Assembly (NCBI GenBank): GCA_018907035.1
Contig: JACCIC010000014.1
Coordinates: forward strand, 4,511,001 to 4,575,000
Source: Sycobia sp. Sy_11
Taxonomy: Eukaryota; Arthropoda; Insecta; Hymenoptera; Epichrysomallidae
Direction of reading: 5' to 3'
Length of the DNA: 64,000 bases
Positions 37,180-50,841 of the stretch are shown here, in pieces; within the stretch, counting starts at the first letter, position 1, and each line of letters begins with the position of its first letter. The notes beneath the pieces are model-generated. The model had not been told where the DNA came from, made no database searches, and saw only the letters and a program-made list of their open reading frames with translations. A program made the position numbers and the translations under genes.

Positions 37180-38524
37180 GTTTTGGTGCTACGATTGCAC
37201 CTCCGCGCCAAATCCTCCCTGAATTCGATGCGCGCGTTCGAAATTGCGGGGCGCGACGATATATATATAGAAAGCTCGGCGGCGCGACGCGACGGCATCG
37301 GGCGCGAGAAAATCAGGCGCGAATGCATCAGCGTGTGGAATTGGATGCGGGGCGAGGTTCTTTTTGTTCGAAATCTGTTATTAATGGGTTATCGGGTTAT
37401 CGAGCGAAGCGACGAATGGTAAATTTTGTAACGCGGAGCGTTAATAACTGTTTCTTTCTTCGTCGTTTTTTTTCTTCTTTCTTTTAATTTCACTGGAAAT
37501 TGTATCGGTTGCCACCGGATCAAATGGATTTAATTAACGTAACGCGCGCGTGCGCGCGCTCGCGCTCGCTTTCTTTTTTTTTCCTGCTTAATCGAGATCG
37601 AGTCTGTTTCATTATGTAATCCGATACTGTGACGAGTTTTTTCTCTCTACATTATCATGTATATCGAGTTTATTCGTGAAAGAACGCTAATACGTCCGAA
37701 TAGTCCTTTAATCAAATTATGGAAAGAACAAAAAAAACAACAAAGTCAAAATAATATAATAATGCTATACGCGAAAATGATCGCACCGACGAAAGCAATA
37801 TACAATAAAAATTTATATTTTCGTCATTACGATAACACAGCCATTTATCTCCGTAAGATAATCCTTGCCGATGGACCATCCCCCCCCCTCACACCCTTCA
37901 CCCGTTGACGCCGTCGTCGAACGCGTCTGCCCACCCAAGTGCGCGAAAACCATTAAAAATGAAAGACGAGGGTCACATTTCATACAATCAACGGAAGCGT
38001 TAAAAAGCCGCGTGCGCAAGCGAACCGAGGAGGCATATATATATATAAACGTTAGAGAAATTTTCCCCGTAAAATAATTTAACGTACTAACAAGACCGTT
38101 AAACGGGGGGAGAGAACGACCGTAAAATTAACGCGCACAAAGCCCGAGCTGCGTCCGTGGTGTACTTTCGGACGGTTATACGAGCACCGCAATCGGTATG
38201 TGTGTGCGTGCGTGCATGAGTCCATATGTGTTTGTATAGTAGGAGGGTAAAAATTTGCAATACGCCCACGAATGTGTATATATATATATATGCATTTATA
38301 CACAATAGCGCCTGTGTATATCTAATCTGAGCGAAACGAAGTTGCCCCTTACCCCCCCCCCCCCTCCGCTGTCGGGCAACGCGAGCAACGAAGGAGCGCA
38401 CGAGCAAATCCATCGCGGGGCGACAAAAAAGAAGTGAGGAAGAAATCGATGGTTCGCGTGCTGCATTAACGAAGTGAGAAAGGAGAGAGAAGGAGTGAGA
38501 GAAAGAGACACTGAGAATAGAAAC

Positions 38525-38559
<35 letters not shown>

Positions 38560-38890
38560 GACACTAGCAAGGGAAGTCGCACTTGGGCGAGAACGAGCAC
38601 GGAATCACGGCGCGCGACAATGGTTTTAACCCAGAAACCAGGGTCGTCGAGAGCGCGCATACTCGGGCAACCGACTCACGTGTAGTCGCGCGCCACGCAC
38701 ACGTACGTTCTTCCGCTGCACAGGTCGGCCGGGCGACGTGGAAATGCGCGTATACGAAGAAGGAGCGTAGGCAGGGGCAAAACAAAAAACGAGAAAATAC
38801 CCTCGCCTGTCCGGCCCTCGGGGTTGCGGATGGAGATTCCGAGCCTTTTTACTTAGTGTGCCGTGATTCTTAGCTGCCTGCACCGTGGTA

Positions 38891-38945
<55 letters not shown>

Positions 38946-40180
38946 TATACACACACAAACACATACGTAAAAACAGGCGCTTAGATGCAAGGAAAACAGA
39001 GATAACGGAATCGGAAGAATCGAGCTTCGTCCTTTCCGCCTCGGTTCGGCGTGAAACACCCCGAGCTAGAGATTGGGCGACCGTAGACAATTCCTCTCGG
39101 AGCCGCGCTCTGATCAAATTGCCGGGATATAAGGGGGGGGGTATAAGAGGAAGAAGGAGGAGGAGGGCGCGCCGAGAGAGCGATACACAGATCCGTGGGA
39201 GTCCGCGCGAGCGGGGACCGTTTCTACCCTCCGCATCCTCCCTTCGCCCCTCCTTCCCTTTCTTTCCCGCCGGCGGGATTGGGAAAAGAATCCGTTTAGA
39301 TCGGCTCGTCGGTGCGACAGGAGAGGGGGAGGGCGAACGAGAACGACGGCAGAGACGTATCAATCGAGGAAATGAACAATTCGAGAGACGCCCCTGCCAT
39401 TCTCGCTTCCTCCGATATATCACAGCGATTCTACACTGGGACCAGCCCCGCTTGATTACCCGAATCGAAAGTCGATTTCCAACACGTTATTCCCGATGCT
39501 TTGAAGGGTCGCGATGTATATATATATTTACACGCGCGCACACACATATGTATCTATACATCTACACAGGTGGCCCACCTCACGAGGCGAACAGAGCGCG
39601 GAGCGAGCGGGGGGGGGCAGCGGCAGGGGCAGATAGCCCCTGTCGTTAGGGGCGCCAATGATTTATACCTGAATTGATGCGGGACGCGGGTGGAGAGGAT
39701 TTTGGGGGATTGGAAATCGCGCGTGATTTATTTGGACGGGCGGAGCCGGGCGCCGCGCCCGAATACAGCGCCTATGAGGCCGGGCCGCGAAAGCGTCAAA
39801 GGGCACTCGCCGCCTACGACGGGAGGCCGGCTACGCGTAATATACGCGCCGTCGAGTGCGAAGGGGTCGGACGGGGGGGGGTGGGCAGCCGTTGTTGTCG
39901 CGCGAGAGCGCGCGGGCTCGCGGGCTCGCTGGCAAAAAGGAAGTGTGGCGAGTCAATAAATTCCGATGTCGCCGGACACCGCTGGCGTCCAGATTAGAAT
40001 TCAGTGCGCGAGTGCGTCGGGATAGTTTTTTCGTTTTTTTTTTTTTTTTTTTGTTTTTGCTCTTCCCCCTCCTCCTCCCCACAGACACGCTGTACCCGCC
40101 ACTATAGATGCATGCGCGCTTCCGCTTTTACGCGCTGTTCGTATGTGTGTGGACTGGGGTAAAGGAGAGAGAGAGAGAGA
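37180..40180. other. GC-rich domain with microsatellites
   Basis: CpG-dense DNA with GA (38527-38556) and TA/CA (38893-38962) tracts. The longest frames (about 38.6-39.65 kb, both strands) run through the TA tract and lack any domain, so I do not call them. Confidence 0.4.
38893..38962. repeat. (TA)n-(CA)n compound microsatellite
   Basis: AT units to about 38948, then CACACA. Confidence 0.95.
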
Positions 40181-41276
40181 GAGAGAATTTTTCGAGATAC
40201 TTTTTATTTAATCTAAATTTGTTTAGATACTGGATCGAAAATGGTTTCTTTTTGTATTATATTTATAACGTCGTTTAAAATAGAAAAAAAAAACTGTCTT
40301 GTTTTACACGAGCATAAAGTTAGCCGGGACAATAAACTGGAACGAACTGGCTGCTCTGTCGGTGCACTCCTAAAACGTTGACTTTTGAATAAAATAACAG
40401 ATTCCGAATAAAATTTGACTAACCCTCACACCGAGAACGCAGACAATACTACTCTTTCCTGAGAATACGATTTGGACTAAATTTAAGATTTTACAGCAGG
40501 GAAATTAAGCAAGTTTTCTTTTTTTAAAGAGTTAAAAGCAAATAATTAAGTATAAATTTTATCCTTGAAATATATCGTTGACTTCGTTGTTGTATTGTGA
40601 ATTATTTAGATTTATTATTTTTCTTGCATATCTGAAAATGTTTATAGATCTCTATCTACATAAAAGCGACTGATTATACTTTCTACTATGAATATGAAAT
40701 TATCTGAAAGGATCTGAAAGGTTTATTGTACACAATGTATAATAAAATAAATTGCATACTAGTTGGAATTATTATGGAAAAGGACAAAAATATAAGTAAA
40801 TTCGTTTGTAAAAAGCACAATTTTCCTTTTTCTTCTGGTATTGCTATTGGGTTAAGTGAGGTATGCTCGATAAACAATTTTTTTCTATATGTATGAATAG
40901 TGATAATAATCAAGACACTTTTTTTTTTTAAAGCAAAGTATTTTTTCACCACCGTGAGTAATCCAATTGATTTTAGACCCCTTTCCAGACGAACGAAGAA
41001 AACGAACTTGCCAGAAAGTTTCAAAATAGAATATCTTAGCGGAAATCAGGAGGTTTAAATAGAAAAATTCATATACATTAATTATCGTTTCATTGTAGTT
41101 TTAATGAAAAAATTTTTTTCCAAAGCTGCGCAATCACAATTATAATAAAGTAAACATATTTATTTATTCGTATGTATCATCCTTTTTGTAGTCTTTTATT
41201 TATTGTTAAGCAGAAATTCATGGTTTATTAATTTTGAAACCTAATACTGAGATCAAATAAGTGCTCAACGTTTCGT

Positions 41277-41321
<45 letters not shown>

Positions 41322-41330
41322 CCCACTTTA
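40180..41330. other. AT-rich non-coding tract
   Basis: No exon seen; a (TA)n tract closes it at 41279-41320. Confidence 0.55.
41279..41320. repeat. (TA)n microsatellite
   Basis: A 42-base pure run at an AT/GC boundary. Confidence 0.95.
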
Positions 41331-41667
41331 TTAATGTAATTGTTGCCGTCCTCTGTAAATCAAGAGAGGCTACTGGAAACGGGTTTTTTTTTCCCTCCTA
41401 CCAGCAAATTTCGCAACCGCACGAGGTCACGACAATGCTTCTCGCTCGCGAAGGAGCAAACCGTAATGCCGGCATTATCTCTCGAACAGCGCGTTACGTT
41501 GCACCGTGGTTTTATACGGACGATAAAGTTTCTTGTCCGACCGCCCTCCTTCCGCCCCTCTATCAAAAGTGCAAATTTATCTAAAACTTCTTGCCGGGTA
41601 GCATTCACTTAACTAAATGATCACCCCGAGACTTGCGCAATTACAGCTCTCGTTGTAGCATCCTCAT

Positions 41668-41706
<39 letters not shown>

Positions 41707-42059
41707 TGCCTGTCTTCTCTCTTTCTCTCTCTCTCTCTTTACTCGCGTTCTCGCGGAAAGAATTTTAGAGCGGCGCGCGGCCGATAAGGCGACTCCGCCC
41801 AAGCGTCTTCACAGCCCACCGCCCCGTAGCCGCAATTATTCACGTCGCAATCATCGAGTTTTCTTCTTTATAACTCGCGCTGCGAGTCGTAATTCTTATC
41901 TTTGCGCTTTCTGCTTCACTCTCGGATCCATCCCCTGCCCCTGCTACGCCCTCACCGCGAAAGTCGAACGAAAAAGACGTATATTTTTCGGACGACGACG
42001 ATCTTTATTACGAAACAGTGACGGGTCGTATAAGAAGAGGGTGAAAATCGCTGACCGAG

Positions 42060-42100
<41 letters not shown>

Positions 42101-42340
42101 AGACTGTCCTCGATACTGCTGCTCCGCTCTCGGCCTGATTCGTCGAGGGCGCGCACCCGCCTCAACCGAACGGATCCTCACGAGCGGCCCTCGCGTCGCC
42201 TGAAAGTTAGCGAAAGCGATCGCAGGAATTGCACATAATACAGGCGCGAGCATTGCACTGCGTAGCAAGCGTCGAGAATCATACAGCGTGATCGACATTC
42301 CGTATAATTTGCGAGAGAATATCGAGCCCGACACTTATGG
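41330..42340. other. GC-rich island with two TC tracts
   Basis: TC tracts at 41669-41703 and 42060-42099 lie in CpG-rich DNA. The open frame spanning both encodes Ser-Leu runs from the repeats and is rejected as a gene. Confidence 0.4.
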
Positions 42341-43238
42341 CCGCGCGCAAAGCTCGTCGTTGTTGCTCGATTTGTGATATCGATAAGGATAATTTACTTT
42401 TTCGGTGAAATGTAGAATTTTCTAAAAATAAAAGTTATAGCTCGCAACGGATATAGCTTATGACCGAAATAGTCTCGAGTTGCGGGAATTTTATTGGCGA
42501 AGTTTTGTAAACTTAGATTTGTTTAACGAAGTATTTAATAAAAAATAGTTACAGTGAACTACATAATTGCAGTGAGATTTCAACTGAACATATTTCTCTT
42601 CTTTTTCAAGTTAATTCCAACTTCTTTTTTTCTGGAAAGCTTAAGCATCATTTTACGGTACAGTGAATTAAACTTTCGAAAGATTTTAACGGATTTTACA
42701 TTCTTAAGGAACAAAAACATTACCATAAGAAATTAAATATAATAATTTAAAAAATAATAAATTTCTCTGGAACTTACGTTAGATATATAAATTAGGTATA
42801 CCAGTTGATAAGTAGATATTGAGATACAATATCGAAAGATTTAAAAAAATATTTTATCATAATAACAATTATTATTGTACATTCAAGTAGGAAATCATGG
42901 AAATTGTGATTCTTCGCGGCAATGTATAAACATATTGAAGAAAACGCATATCGCCTCCTATTATATTATGAAGCTCTTCCATTCTATAAAAGAAATGCCG
43001 TAAATGCTGAATAAATCCCGTGATTATTTTATTCTCGATACGACTGTATTGGCATTCTAATGAATGTAAATATTAAAAAAAAAAAAAAAAAAACCAATAA
43101 AGGCAACTAAATTCCCTGAGATTCCTATAAATATTAAGCGAAGCCGTCGGAATCCCGCCTTCCTCTTTGACGAGAGGGGAGATAGCTTTTCAAGATTTGT
43201 TTTCTCATTGGAAATTCATTGGTTCTCCCCTCTTCCCG

Positions 43239-43273
<35 letters not shown>

Positions 43274-43598
43274 CTCCCTCTCCCTTACTCTTTCGCTTCC
43301 GAATCCAGCAGTGTCACACCCCGTATTCAGTACCAGGTTCTAAGCGGAAAACGATCGATCTCTTATTATTCACCGACCACTCCCGAGTGTATGCGCTTTT
43401 GCGAGTAAATGAGCCCTAGCCCCACCCCCTTCCCCCCGAGATCACCATCCATCGCGACTCGCGCACCCGCTCGTGAAAAGCAGAAATGAATAGAGCGTAA
43501 CGTCATTATGCGAAGTCCGAGTAAGAGATTTTAGTATATAATAAAAGTATAGTTAATCTCAGGTCGGTCTTGTTCTTTAAATCACGCCCTATTCACAC

Positions 43599-43650
<52 letters not shown>

Positions 43651-44250
43651 CATAAAATCCCTGAGCTGTAAGTTTCACGGGCTTAAAGTATACTATATGT
43701 ATGTAGAGGTGTGGTTTTGTTGAAATGTTTGAAAAGACCAGCAAAGCTCTTTGAGAACGAGCGGGGAAAAACATTACGAGCTATCTGAACATTTTTAAAT
43801 ATTTCCAAGAACATGAGTTATTTATAATACCTTGGGAAATGCTAAAAGTGTATAGAAATGAAAGAAATAACTTTTTTTGGAAATGTAACTTTAATTAAAA
43901 AATAAATAAAAAGACCTTTTAAACCGGGCTTTTCAAATTCGTCAATGTCCATTATGTATGTATGAATACGTAAATATATGAACGACATAACAATATTTTA
44001 ATAAGATTTTAAATTGTATAAAATGAATTTGCATTATATTACATTTCTTCATGTAAAAAAATAAATAATAACGATGACGATGACGATGATAATAATAATA
44101 ATAATAATAATATATCGGTATTGATGAAACAAACAAGAAGAAATTTAAAAAACAAGAAGAAAAACACCAAGTAAGGCCATAAACCTACTTTACACGAACT
44201 TTTGCCCTTCTCACATTATTATATTCTCCATTTAAGTTTAAGATTCGATA
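42340..44250. other. AT-rich stretch with a short GC patch
   Basis: Contains poly-A (43075-43094), a TC tract with GC patch (43239-43490), a TA tract (43600-43649) and an AAT/GAT trinucleotide run (44070-44112). No gene seen. Confidence 0.5.
43600..43649. repeat. (TA)n microsatellite
   Basis: A 50-base pure AT run. Confidence 0.95.
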
Positions 44251-44542
44251 AAACTCACTTTATTCAGACGGGTTAACGGAAAGTAAAGCCGAGGCGCGAG
44301 AGCCAGTGAGGGGGGAGGGGGACAACAAAGGCTTTAAGAAGCGCCAAAAGAAAGCTGAGCCGTAGAGAGCGAGCGAGCTTACAAATTCAACTAAAACTCG
44401 CTCGGGGGCAATTATTCCGAGAAAAGAGCTACACGGATAAAAGGCAAAAACCATGGCGTTCCGTAAATAACACCTCCACCCCTACCCCGCACTCACGCGC
44501 GCTAACACTGTCCACTAAATAAAGCGTTGAAGCTCCAGATAA

Positions 44543-44555
44543 AGAGAGAGAGAGA

Positions 44556-44587
<32 letters not shown>

Positions 44588-44626
44588 CGTTCTTATACGA
44601 CCAAAATTATATTACTCTGTTGCTCT

Positions 44627-44671
<45 letters not shown>

Positions 44672-44673
44672 TT
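44543..44673. repeat. Facing (GA)n and (TC)n tracts
   Basis: GA units at 44543-44587 and TC units at 44632-44673 are complementary and 44 bases apart, so they form a long imperfect inverted repeat. Confidence 0.85.
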
Positions 44674-44865
44674 GACCGCGCATCAGCTCTTGGAAAGGAT
44701 AACGAGGTGGGCAGGGAGAGGGGGAGAGCGGTACAACGATGCCGCTACACAAAGAAACGCAGAATCGTTGCATTGGTATTTTATTTAGGTGGCCACCACT
44801 CGCTCCAGCCGCTCGACCAAGACGCGAGTCGCAATGAAAAATAAAGGAGAGCTAAAAGAGAGTGT

Positions 44866-44866
44866 T

Positions 44867-44899
<33 letters not shown>

Positions 44900-44907
44900 G
44901 GGAGGGA
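44866..44907. repeat. (GA)n microsatellite
   Basis: AG run with one ACAG interruption. Confidence 0.9.
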
Positions 44908-47079
44908 AATAAGTAGCGAAGAGCTAAAGGGGTAAAGGGTCTTAAAGAAAATGGGTGGGGGGAGGGATTGGCCAACCGCGAAACCACCGCGACGATGAGA
45001 ACGATAGGGTGCCACATCGGAGAAAAAGAGAGAGAATGAGAGAGAGAAAGATGAAAAATCCGAAGCAAGTAGTACGAGTCAAGCTTTTAGTAGACGCCAC
45101 GCGTTCCAACCTCGTAAAGCGATACACTCCGACTGTTATAATACGGTCCAGGATGCCTGCTCATTTTCTTTCTCATTCTTCTCTTGCCTTCTCTCTCTCC
45201 CTGTTTCTCTGCTTCGCTTTATTTCATACCGCTAGAAATAACCTATTGCTGTCATGCGTGAAAAAATATTAGCAGGGCGGAACTGCCAACGTTTAATTGT
45301 GTTCTCTTAGACGGGTACTGGCTGTTATTGAAAGCTTCGTAAATTATTTTTTCGTGAAAGCGCGAAGGTTTTTTCGATTTTTCCTGTAAAATTATAAAAA
45401 GTTTAACAACAAGTTCACCTCAATGTTTTTTTTATATATAATAAAGAAATTCCCTCTTTCCCATTCCGGTTTTTGTATATGGAGAAGTCCTCTATATCGA
45501 AGCAGACGTCAATGCATACGACTATATATATTATCATACGACTATAATATTATTCAAGAATTAATTATAAAAGTTTAGATTTAAAATCTTCTCAATAGTC
45601 AGAATTAACTTTTTATCGAATGTTAATTAATAATTTAAATATGCGACGTTCAAAAGCTCTAACTTTCAATGCTGTTCAACTTTCGCGCGTGCTGGCGCGT
45701 TCGACGAAACAACAACGCCAAACTTACGACCCAAGCCAAAAATATTAATAGAGGAGGTCCGTTTTTTAGCTTTTAAACGCTTAGGATTTTCCATAAAGAG
45801 GCTATTTTATATGTTGTCTTCGATATCGAAAGTGAATGCACGACTGCAAAAAAATTGAGAATTTATTAGTGCAAATTCATTATCGGACAAATCAAGATAA
45901 ATATGTACTATTACTATATAAAATCATACACAATAAGTTGCAAATGTTATAATTTCATGACATTGTCATCACAAATAGAATTGTTCATTTTATTTTTAAT
46001 TTTTGGCGTTCTTGTTCAATCATATTTATCATTACAATATAACAAGAATTTTTCTTATTTAAATATTTTTGATTCTTCCATAATTATTATTTTCTAATTA
46101 ATTGGCTTTACGTCACTTTTCATAGAGTATTTCGAAATTAATCTGACATTTAATTGAATATTGTACAAAATTCGGTACTTTGCTTTGAATACCATATCTG
46201 AAAATAAATAATCATTTTCTGACAAACGACAAAGAAGATAATTATTTAATGCCATAAAAATTCACACAATTTTATTTATTCTTAACTATAATTTAAATTA
46301 ACTACTTTCAATGACTTATAACGACTGACTTACTTATTAAATATAAACATATAAAAGAAATTTCCTTTACCAGAGCTCGCACGAAAGCACGTGCGCACTT
46401 CTACCATCTTTCTTCGAACGTTTAACGCATCGATGCTTTCCGGGACACTTTTACGCTTGGCAAATTTTTCCCGCGCCCGAGAAAGGGACATTTTACCCTC
46501 ATCCGCGTAAAATGCACGAGTCCCCCTTCCCCCTCCCGCCACGAAATGTATTTAAAAGCCTTCGTAAGTCAATAAAGCCAAAGAGCTATTTTGATACGCA
46601 CTTTTTCCATCAACTTTCGCAGGGGCCCGACAGGCGGCGAAAAAACACGGACTATTACCTGCCGTAGTGCATGCGGATCAATTTTTTTCCTCCTCTTTTT
46701 CCATTTTTTTCTTCTTTTTTTGGGCAATACGTCCCTGTACCGTGAAAGGCCTTTTTTTACTTAAACCTAGTTTTATATTATCGCAAATAATGGAATGAAG
46801 GGGAAAACAATTTTCAAGCGGCGGAATTATAATTTAATACAATAAAATCCTTTTTATAAAGAGTAGAAGAGTAAAAGAGTCGTAACGATCTTTCATACCG
46901 ATCGAGCGATAATGGACTAATGATGAACGATTTGATTTGACTTTAATACGAATATCAGATTTCTATCGCGATAGTTTCACTTGGTATCCAATTTTTCGTT
47001 TGAATAAAATGGTTTAATTTAATTATCCACTGACAGTTGACGTGTTCAGATTATATTTTTATAATTCAGCAGGAATTAT

Positions 47080-47081
<2 letters not shown>

Positions 47082-47131
<50 letters not shown>
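47082..47131. repeat. (TA)n microsatellite
   Basis: A 50-base pure TA run. Confidence 0.95.
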
Positions 47132-47133
<2 letters not shown>

Positions 47134-47561
47134 CTGCATAATTATTCATTCCATATCTGCGCAAGGTCATTAATTAATTCTGACAAGTCAACAGACAATC
47201 AAAGATCGCTTATATACTTAACGCTTTGAAAAATTATAATAGTAATTGTATATTAGCAAAATTATAATAGGCAAAATATATTATTGAAGTAAGATTCAAA
47301 TTATTTCAATTCTTAATGATTAATCTCAATATTATTAAGTCTCTATCCATCTTCGTTATTCTTGTATTTTGTTTAGAAAGAAATTTTTAAATTATTTTTC
47401 ATAAATCTGGAAGTTATATTTTACTTAATTATTTAGAGTGTTTCATGTTTGGAATCCTGCAAATTGATTTGTTATTTCACTTCGTAGATACATTAATTTC
47501 GTTCAAATGTCATTTTTTTGATTCTGTTAAAGATATTATGGGACTGCAGGAGTAGGTTAAG

Positions 47562-47563
<2 letters not shown>

Positions 47564-47597
<34 letters not shown>
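47564..47597. repeat. (AC)n microsatellite
   Basis: A 34-base pure AC run. Confidence 0.95.
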
Positions 47598-47598
<1 letters not shown>

Positions 47599-47644
47599 CT
47601 AGATTGCTAAATAGACTATCAAATTTTGAAAGTTCCTACAATTG

Positions 47645-47980
47645 TCAAAACATCTGTATTAATAGGAATATCATAAAATGCAATGAACACGAAAAGTAAA
47701 TGTAAAACCAAATTGAAACATAATAGAAAAACAGGTGGTTATCGTTCGTTGAAAGTATGTTTATAAGTTTTGGATTTTTTCCAGTCATATCAGCAAATTC
47801 TTGTGATAACATCGTCGGTGTTCTATTAGCATTTTTCGAACTGTGGTATTTTTGCACCCCTTCCCCGCTCCCTTCAGATCCTACCTTCACACCACTATTT
47901 ATCAAATCAGAATTCTCGCATAGACTAATACAGTAATCTAAATAATCGACATCTACAGCATTTACGTCTTTGTTGTACAC
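47645..47980 (-). other. Unassigned 111-codon ORF
   Basis: The first ~75 residues are polar and free of low complexity. The remainder turns strongly hydrophobic and aromatic, as AT-rich non-coding DNA does when translated, so any real coding part would stop near residue 75. No family was recognised. A decayed transposon fragment is possible. Confidence 0.15.
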
Positions 47981-49148
47981 ATGAATTATTATTCAATCGT
48001 TTAATACTTGTTCAAAAATCGACGATTATTATGATGATTTCAATTATTTAAGCGTAATTCTTTTGCACTAAATCTGCTAGGAATGGTTTCTAGAGTCACA
48101 AGAAGATCTTCGAAATGAAACCGAGCAATGTAACCTATTCAAATCAAAATGGAGCCGGAGAATTCCCCCCCCCCTCTCCTTCTCATAATTACACCTTAAA
48201 AAACAAGATTAAAAACGAAACTCTAGTTCATCTATCTACACTAAGGAGCATAAAATCAGACAAATTACAATTGACAATTACTGCTTAAACTATTATTTTT
48301 CGTTCGCGTACCGTATATCTAAGATTGGGATTCAGTTCAAAAAAAAAAAAAATCACTGACGATACTTCATGCAATGGAATCAGAGGAAAGATTATAAATT
48401 GTAGAAATACGATTGTAAGATATCTTTTTCGAACGAGGGAACATCTTAAAGTTATGCGGAGTTTATTCTGGAAGCGAGTCAGAATTTCCTCGCTCCATAC
48501 GGGCTAAACCTGTCACTGATATATTGTAGATTCTCCTCGGTAGATAAAACTGAGCATATTTCTGATTGCCGGCTCGGGCACGGAATTTCAAAAAGTTCTA
48601 CTGTACTGTAAGTAATTGTGTTTGAGAGGTTCCAGCACTTGAACGTTTAATTAAATATTACAACATTTCAGCGTCGGCGAGTTTTGTCCTAAGTTTCTAA
48701 CTCTGGCTCGGCCCTCCATGCTCTCAGGCTAACTATTCATGCTTTTACTATAGTTAGGATACATCTCTAATGCCCTTGATTAGCATTGTTAGAAGATTTG
48801 TTTCACGTAAATTATCATTGTTAAATTGACGTGACGGTCGAATTCATAAATTCGTCTTTCTGTATACATAAAGGTTAAATTAAATTCCCCGATTGGATTA
48901 TTTATCATACAATATATATATATCCGAAAACATTTTAATAACAGCCCACGGGTAAATCAACGATACGTGGTTTCGTGAGGGCTTAATGGAAAATTAACGA
49001 ATATAATCGTTCGAACATTCGCAGCGCGCAGCAATTTATCTTATCGCGCGCTCTTCCCACACACGGTTTCACTAATATATATATATATATATACCTGGAT
49101 CACTTGAGCGAGTAAAGAGCTCCATAAACCTTTTCCTGCTCTCCGCCA

Positions 49149-49150
<2 letters not shown>

Positions 49151-49188
<38 letters not shown>
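49151..49188. repeat. (TA)n microsatellite
   Basis: A second shorter TA run lies just upstream at 49076-49094; both border a GC-rich patch (49.2-49.75 kb). Confidence 0.95.
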
Positions 49189-49191
<3 letters not shown>

Positions 49192-49752
49192 CCGCATTGT
49201 TTTCAGTTTTACACCCCTTCTACCCGCACCTATACGAACGGCGAGACGTACGTACTTGCGCGGGCGCGCGCACAGACGCACAAACACACACGCGCGAGCG
49301 CGCGAGCACACATCAGATCGCGAATCGCGTTATGTAATGCCCTATCAACCTCAAATCACTCGATTCCGCTCCCCGCCCATATACTCCTTTCCTACCACTT
49401 CGCTGACGAGGGCAATAACCGGTCCGGCTAATAGGCCCGGAAGGGGGAGGGTGGGACCGTATATTAATTTCCAACATTAAACTCGAGGGGCGGGCACGGA
49501 GAGAGCGTTGCGACCGCCGCCCGTCGTATAAGAAAAGTAATTGTGTCGTTCCCGCGAGCGCCCTTCATCTCACCCTCTCACCCCAACAGCCACCGAAAGA
49601 ACCGAACTGTCCGTATAAAACGTTATAATCACCCATAAATTGGACTTTACAACGCTCAACCGTAAATTCCTGGTTATTCGTCCTTTAAATCCCCCTCGCC
49701 GCGCGGCGACCTCAGTCCTAAATCCTATGAGTTTTCTCATTGCTTCTCCCCC

Positions 49753-49754
<2 letters not shown>

Positions 49755-49798
<44 letters not shown>
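49755..49798. repeat. (TC)n microsatellite
   Basis: A 44-base TC run. Confidence 0.95.
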
Positions 49799-49800
<2 letters not shown>

Positions 49801-49887
49801 TGATGATTCTTGTTCCCTAGCACATTGTCCTCGAAAATTAATTTTTGAATGAACATTTTTAAAATTTAAAAGCCATAGCAGGAGTGA

Positions 49888-49890
<3 letters not shown>

Positions 49891-49937
<47 letters not shown>
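49891..49937. repeat. (TA)n microsatellite
   Basis: A 47-base TA run. Confidence 0.95.
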
Positions 49938-49938
<1 letters not shown>

Positions 49939-50032
49939 CACAGCCACACAAATAAATATTCTCGGACTGGCTATAAGATATTGGCTGAATTATATAAATG
50001 TATAAAAACTGCTGAATTTGTTTTCCGCGTGT

Positions 50033-50036
<4 letters not shown>

Positions 50037-50094
<58 letters not shown>
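50037..50094. repeat. (TA)n-(TG)n compound microsatellite
   Basis: TA units end in five TG units and a T run. Confidence 0.95.
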
Positions 50095-50578
50095 TTTTTT
50101 TTCTATCATACCTTGTGTAGAAAAATTGTAAACTACTGAAACGAAGAACCGATCGTATACATATAGGACCATTTGCGCTATCTCAAGTAATGAATCATAA
50201 AATAAAAAATGAGCGATGACTCGATTATGAATGAGTTAATACCGTAAGCCCTTTTCAACTTCTGAATTATCTATCGAAGGAAAACTGAATTTAGGCAATA
50301 GATAAACAATTTTCATGGACGATTTTAGGATTTCATCAGCGATAACTGAGAGTATCATATTCTTTTCAGAAAATAGGGTTTGATCTGACGTGGAATGAAA
50401 TGAAGGAGAAGGAACAAACGAACGAATGAATTTTATTATGGAAAAAAAAGAATATGATATATCCAACAATAATAAAATGATTACAATCTTAAGTTCAGAT
50501 AACTGAATGGTAAATATAACAAATGAAAATAAGGATAACAAATAAAAATGAGAATAATATTTCCTATTGATCCCATCC

Positions 50579-50841
50579 ACACTAAAAAAATTTTTCTGAT
50601 ATCAAGCAACTATTTTCTTGTTTTACATTAAGTAAGTAAGAATTTTATATTTTTATACTAATTATTTAAAATAAGACAACATTTACTAGCTTAAAGAGGA
50701 CGTGATTTGATTTAAGTGGACTCTCCTAGCGTCAAGTAAATACTTCCTTCATTTAATAAGATACTTTCTCAATTTAAGGAAATAATTTTATTGATACAAA
50801 ACAAGAAAATATTAAATTGATAACGGACTTTTTTTCAATGT
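50579..50841. mobile_element. Short inverted-repeat (MITE-like) element, 263 bp
   Basis: The ends are ACACTAAAAAAA at 50579 and the reverse complement of ACATTGAAAAAAA ending at 50841. A perfectly matched 14-bp block, TATTTTCTTGTTTT (50611-50624) against AAAACAAGAAAATA (50798-50811), sits 30-32 bases in from each end. The interior repeats AAGTAAATACTT/AGATACTTTCT-like phrases and has no ORF. Symmetry of the ends over about 45 bases supports a non-autonomous DNA transposon. The superfamily cannot be named because no clear target duplication is visible. Confidence 0.55.

Larger units (their letters stand above)
45300..49050. other. AT-rich non-coding tract
   Basis: Holds TA (47082-47131) and AC (47564-47597) tracts and the uncertain reverse frame at 47645-47980. 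A small GC-richer patch lies at 46.38-46.68 kb. Nothing else recognisable. Confidence 0.5.

Noticed and set aside
38626..39649. Two frames of more than 250 codons on opposite strands
   Set aside because: Both cross the (TA)n tract at 38893-38948 and otherwise read Arg/Ser/Pro-rich sequence from CpG-rich DNA; they mirror each other and have no motif.
41633..42238. 201-codon open frame
   Set aside because: Large parts are Ser-Leu repeats from (TC)n tracts; no recognisable domain.
50236..50580. 114-codon reverse-strand open frame
   Set aside because: It is Phe/Ile/Leu/Ser-rich as expected from AT-rich DNA and shows no motif or splice context.
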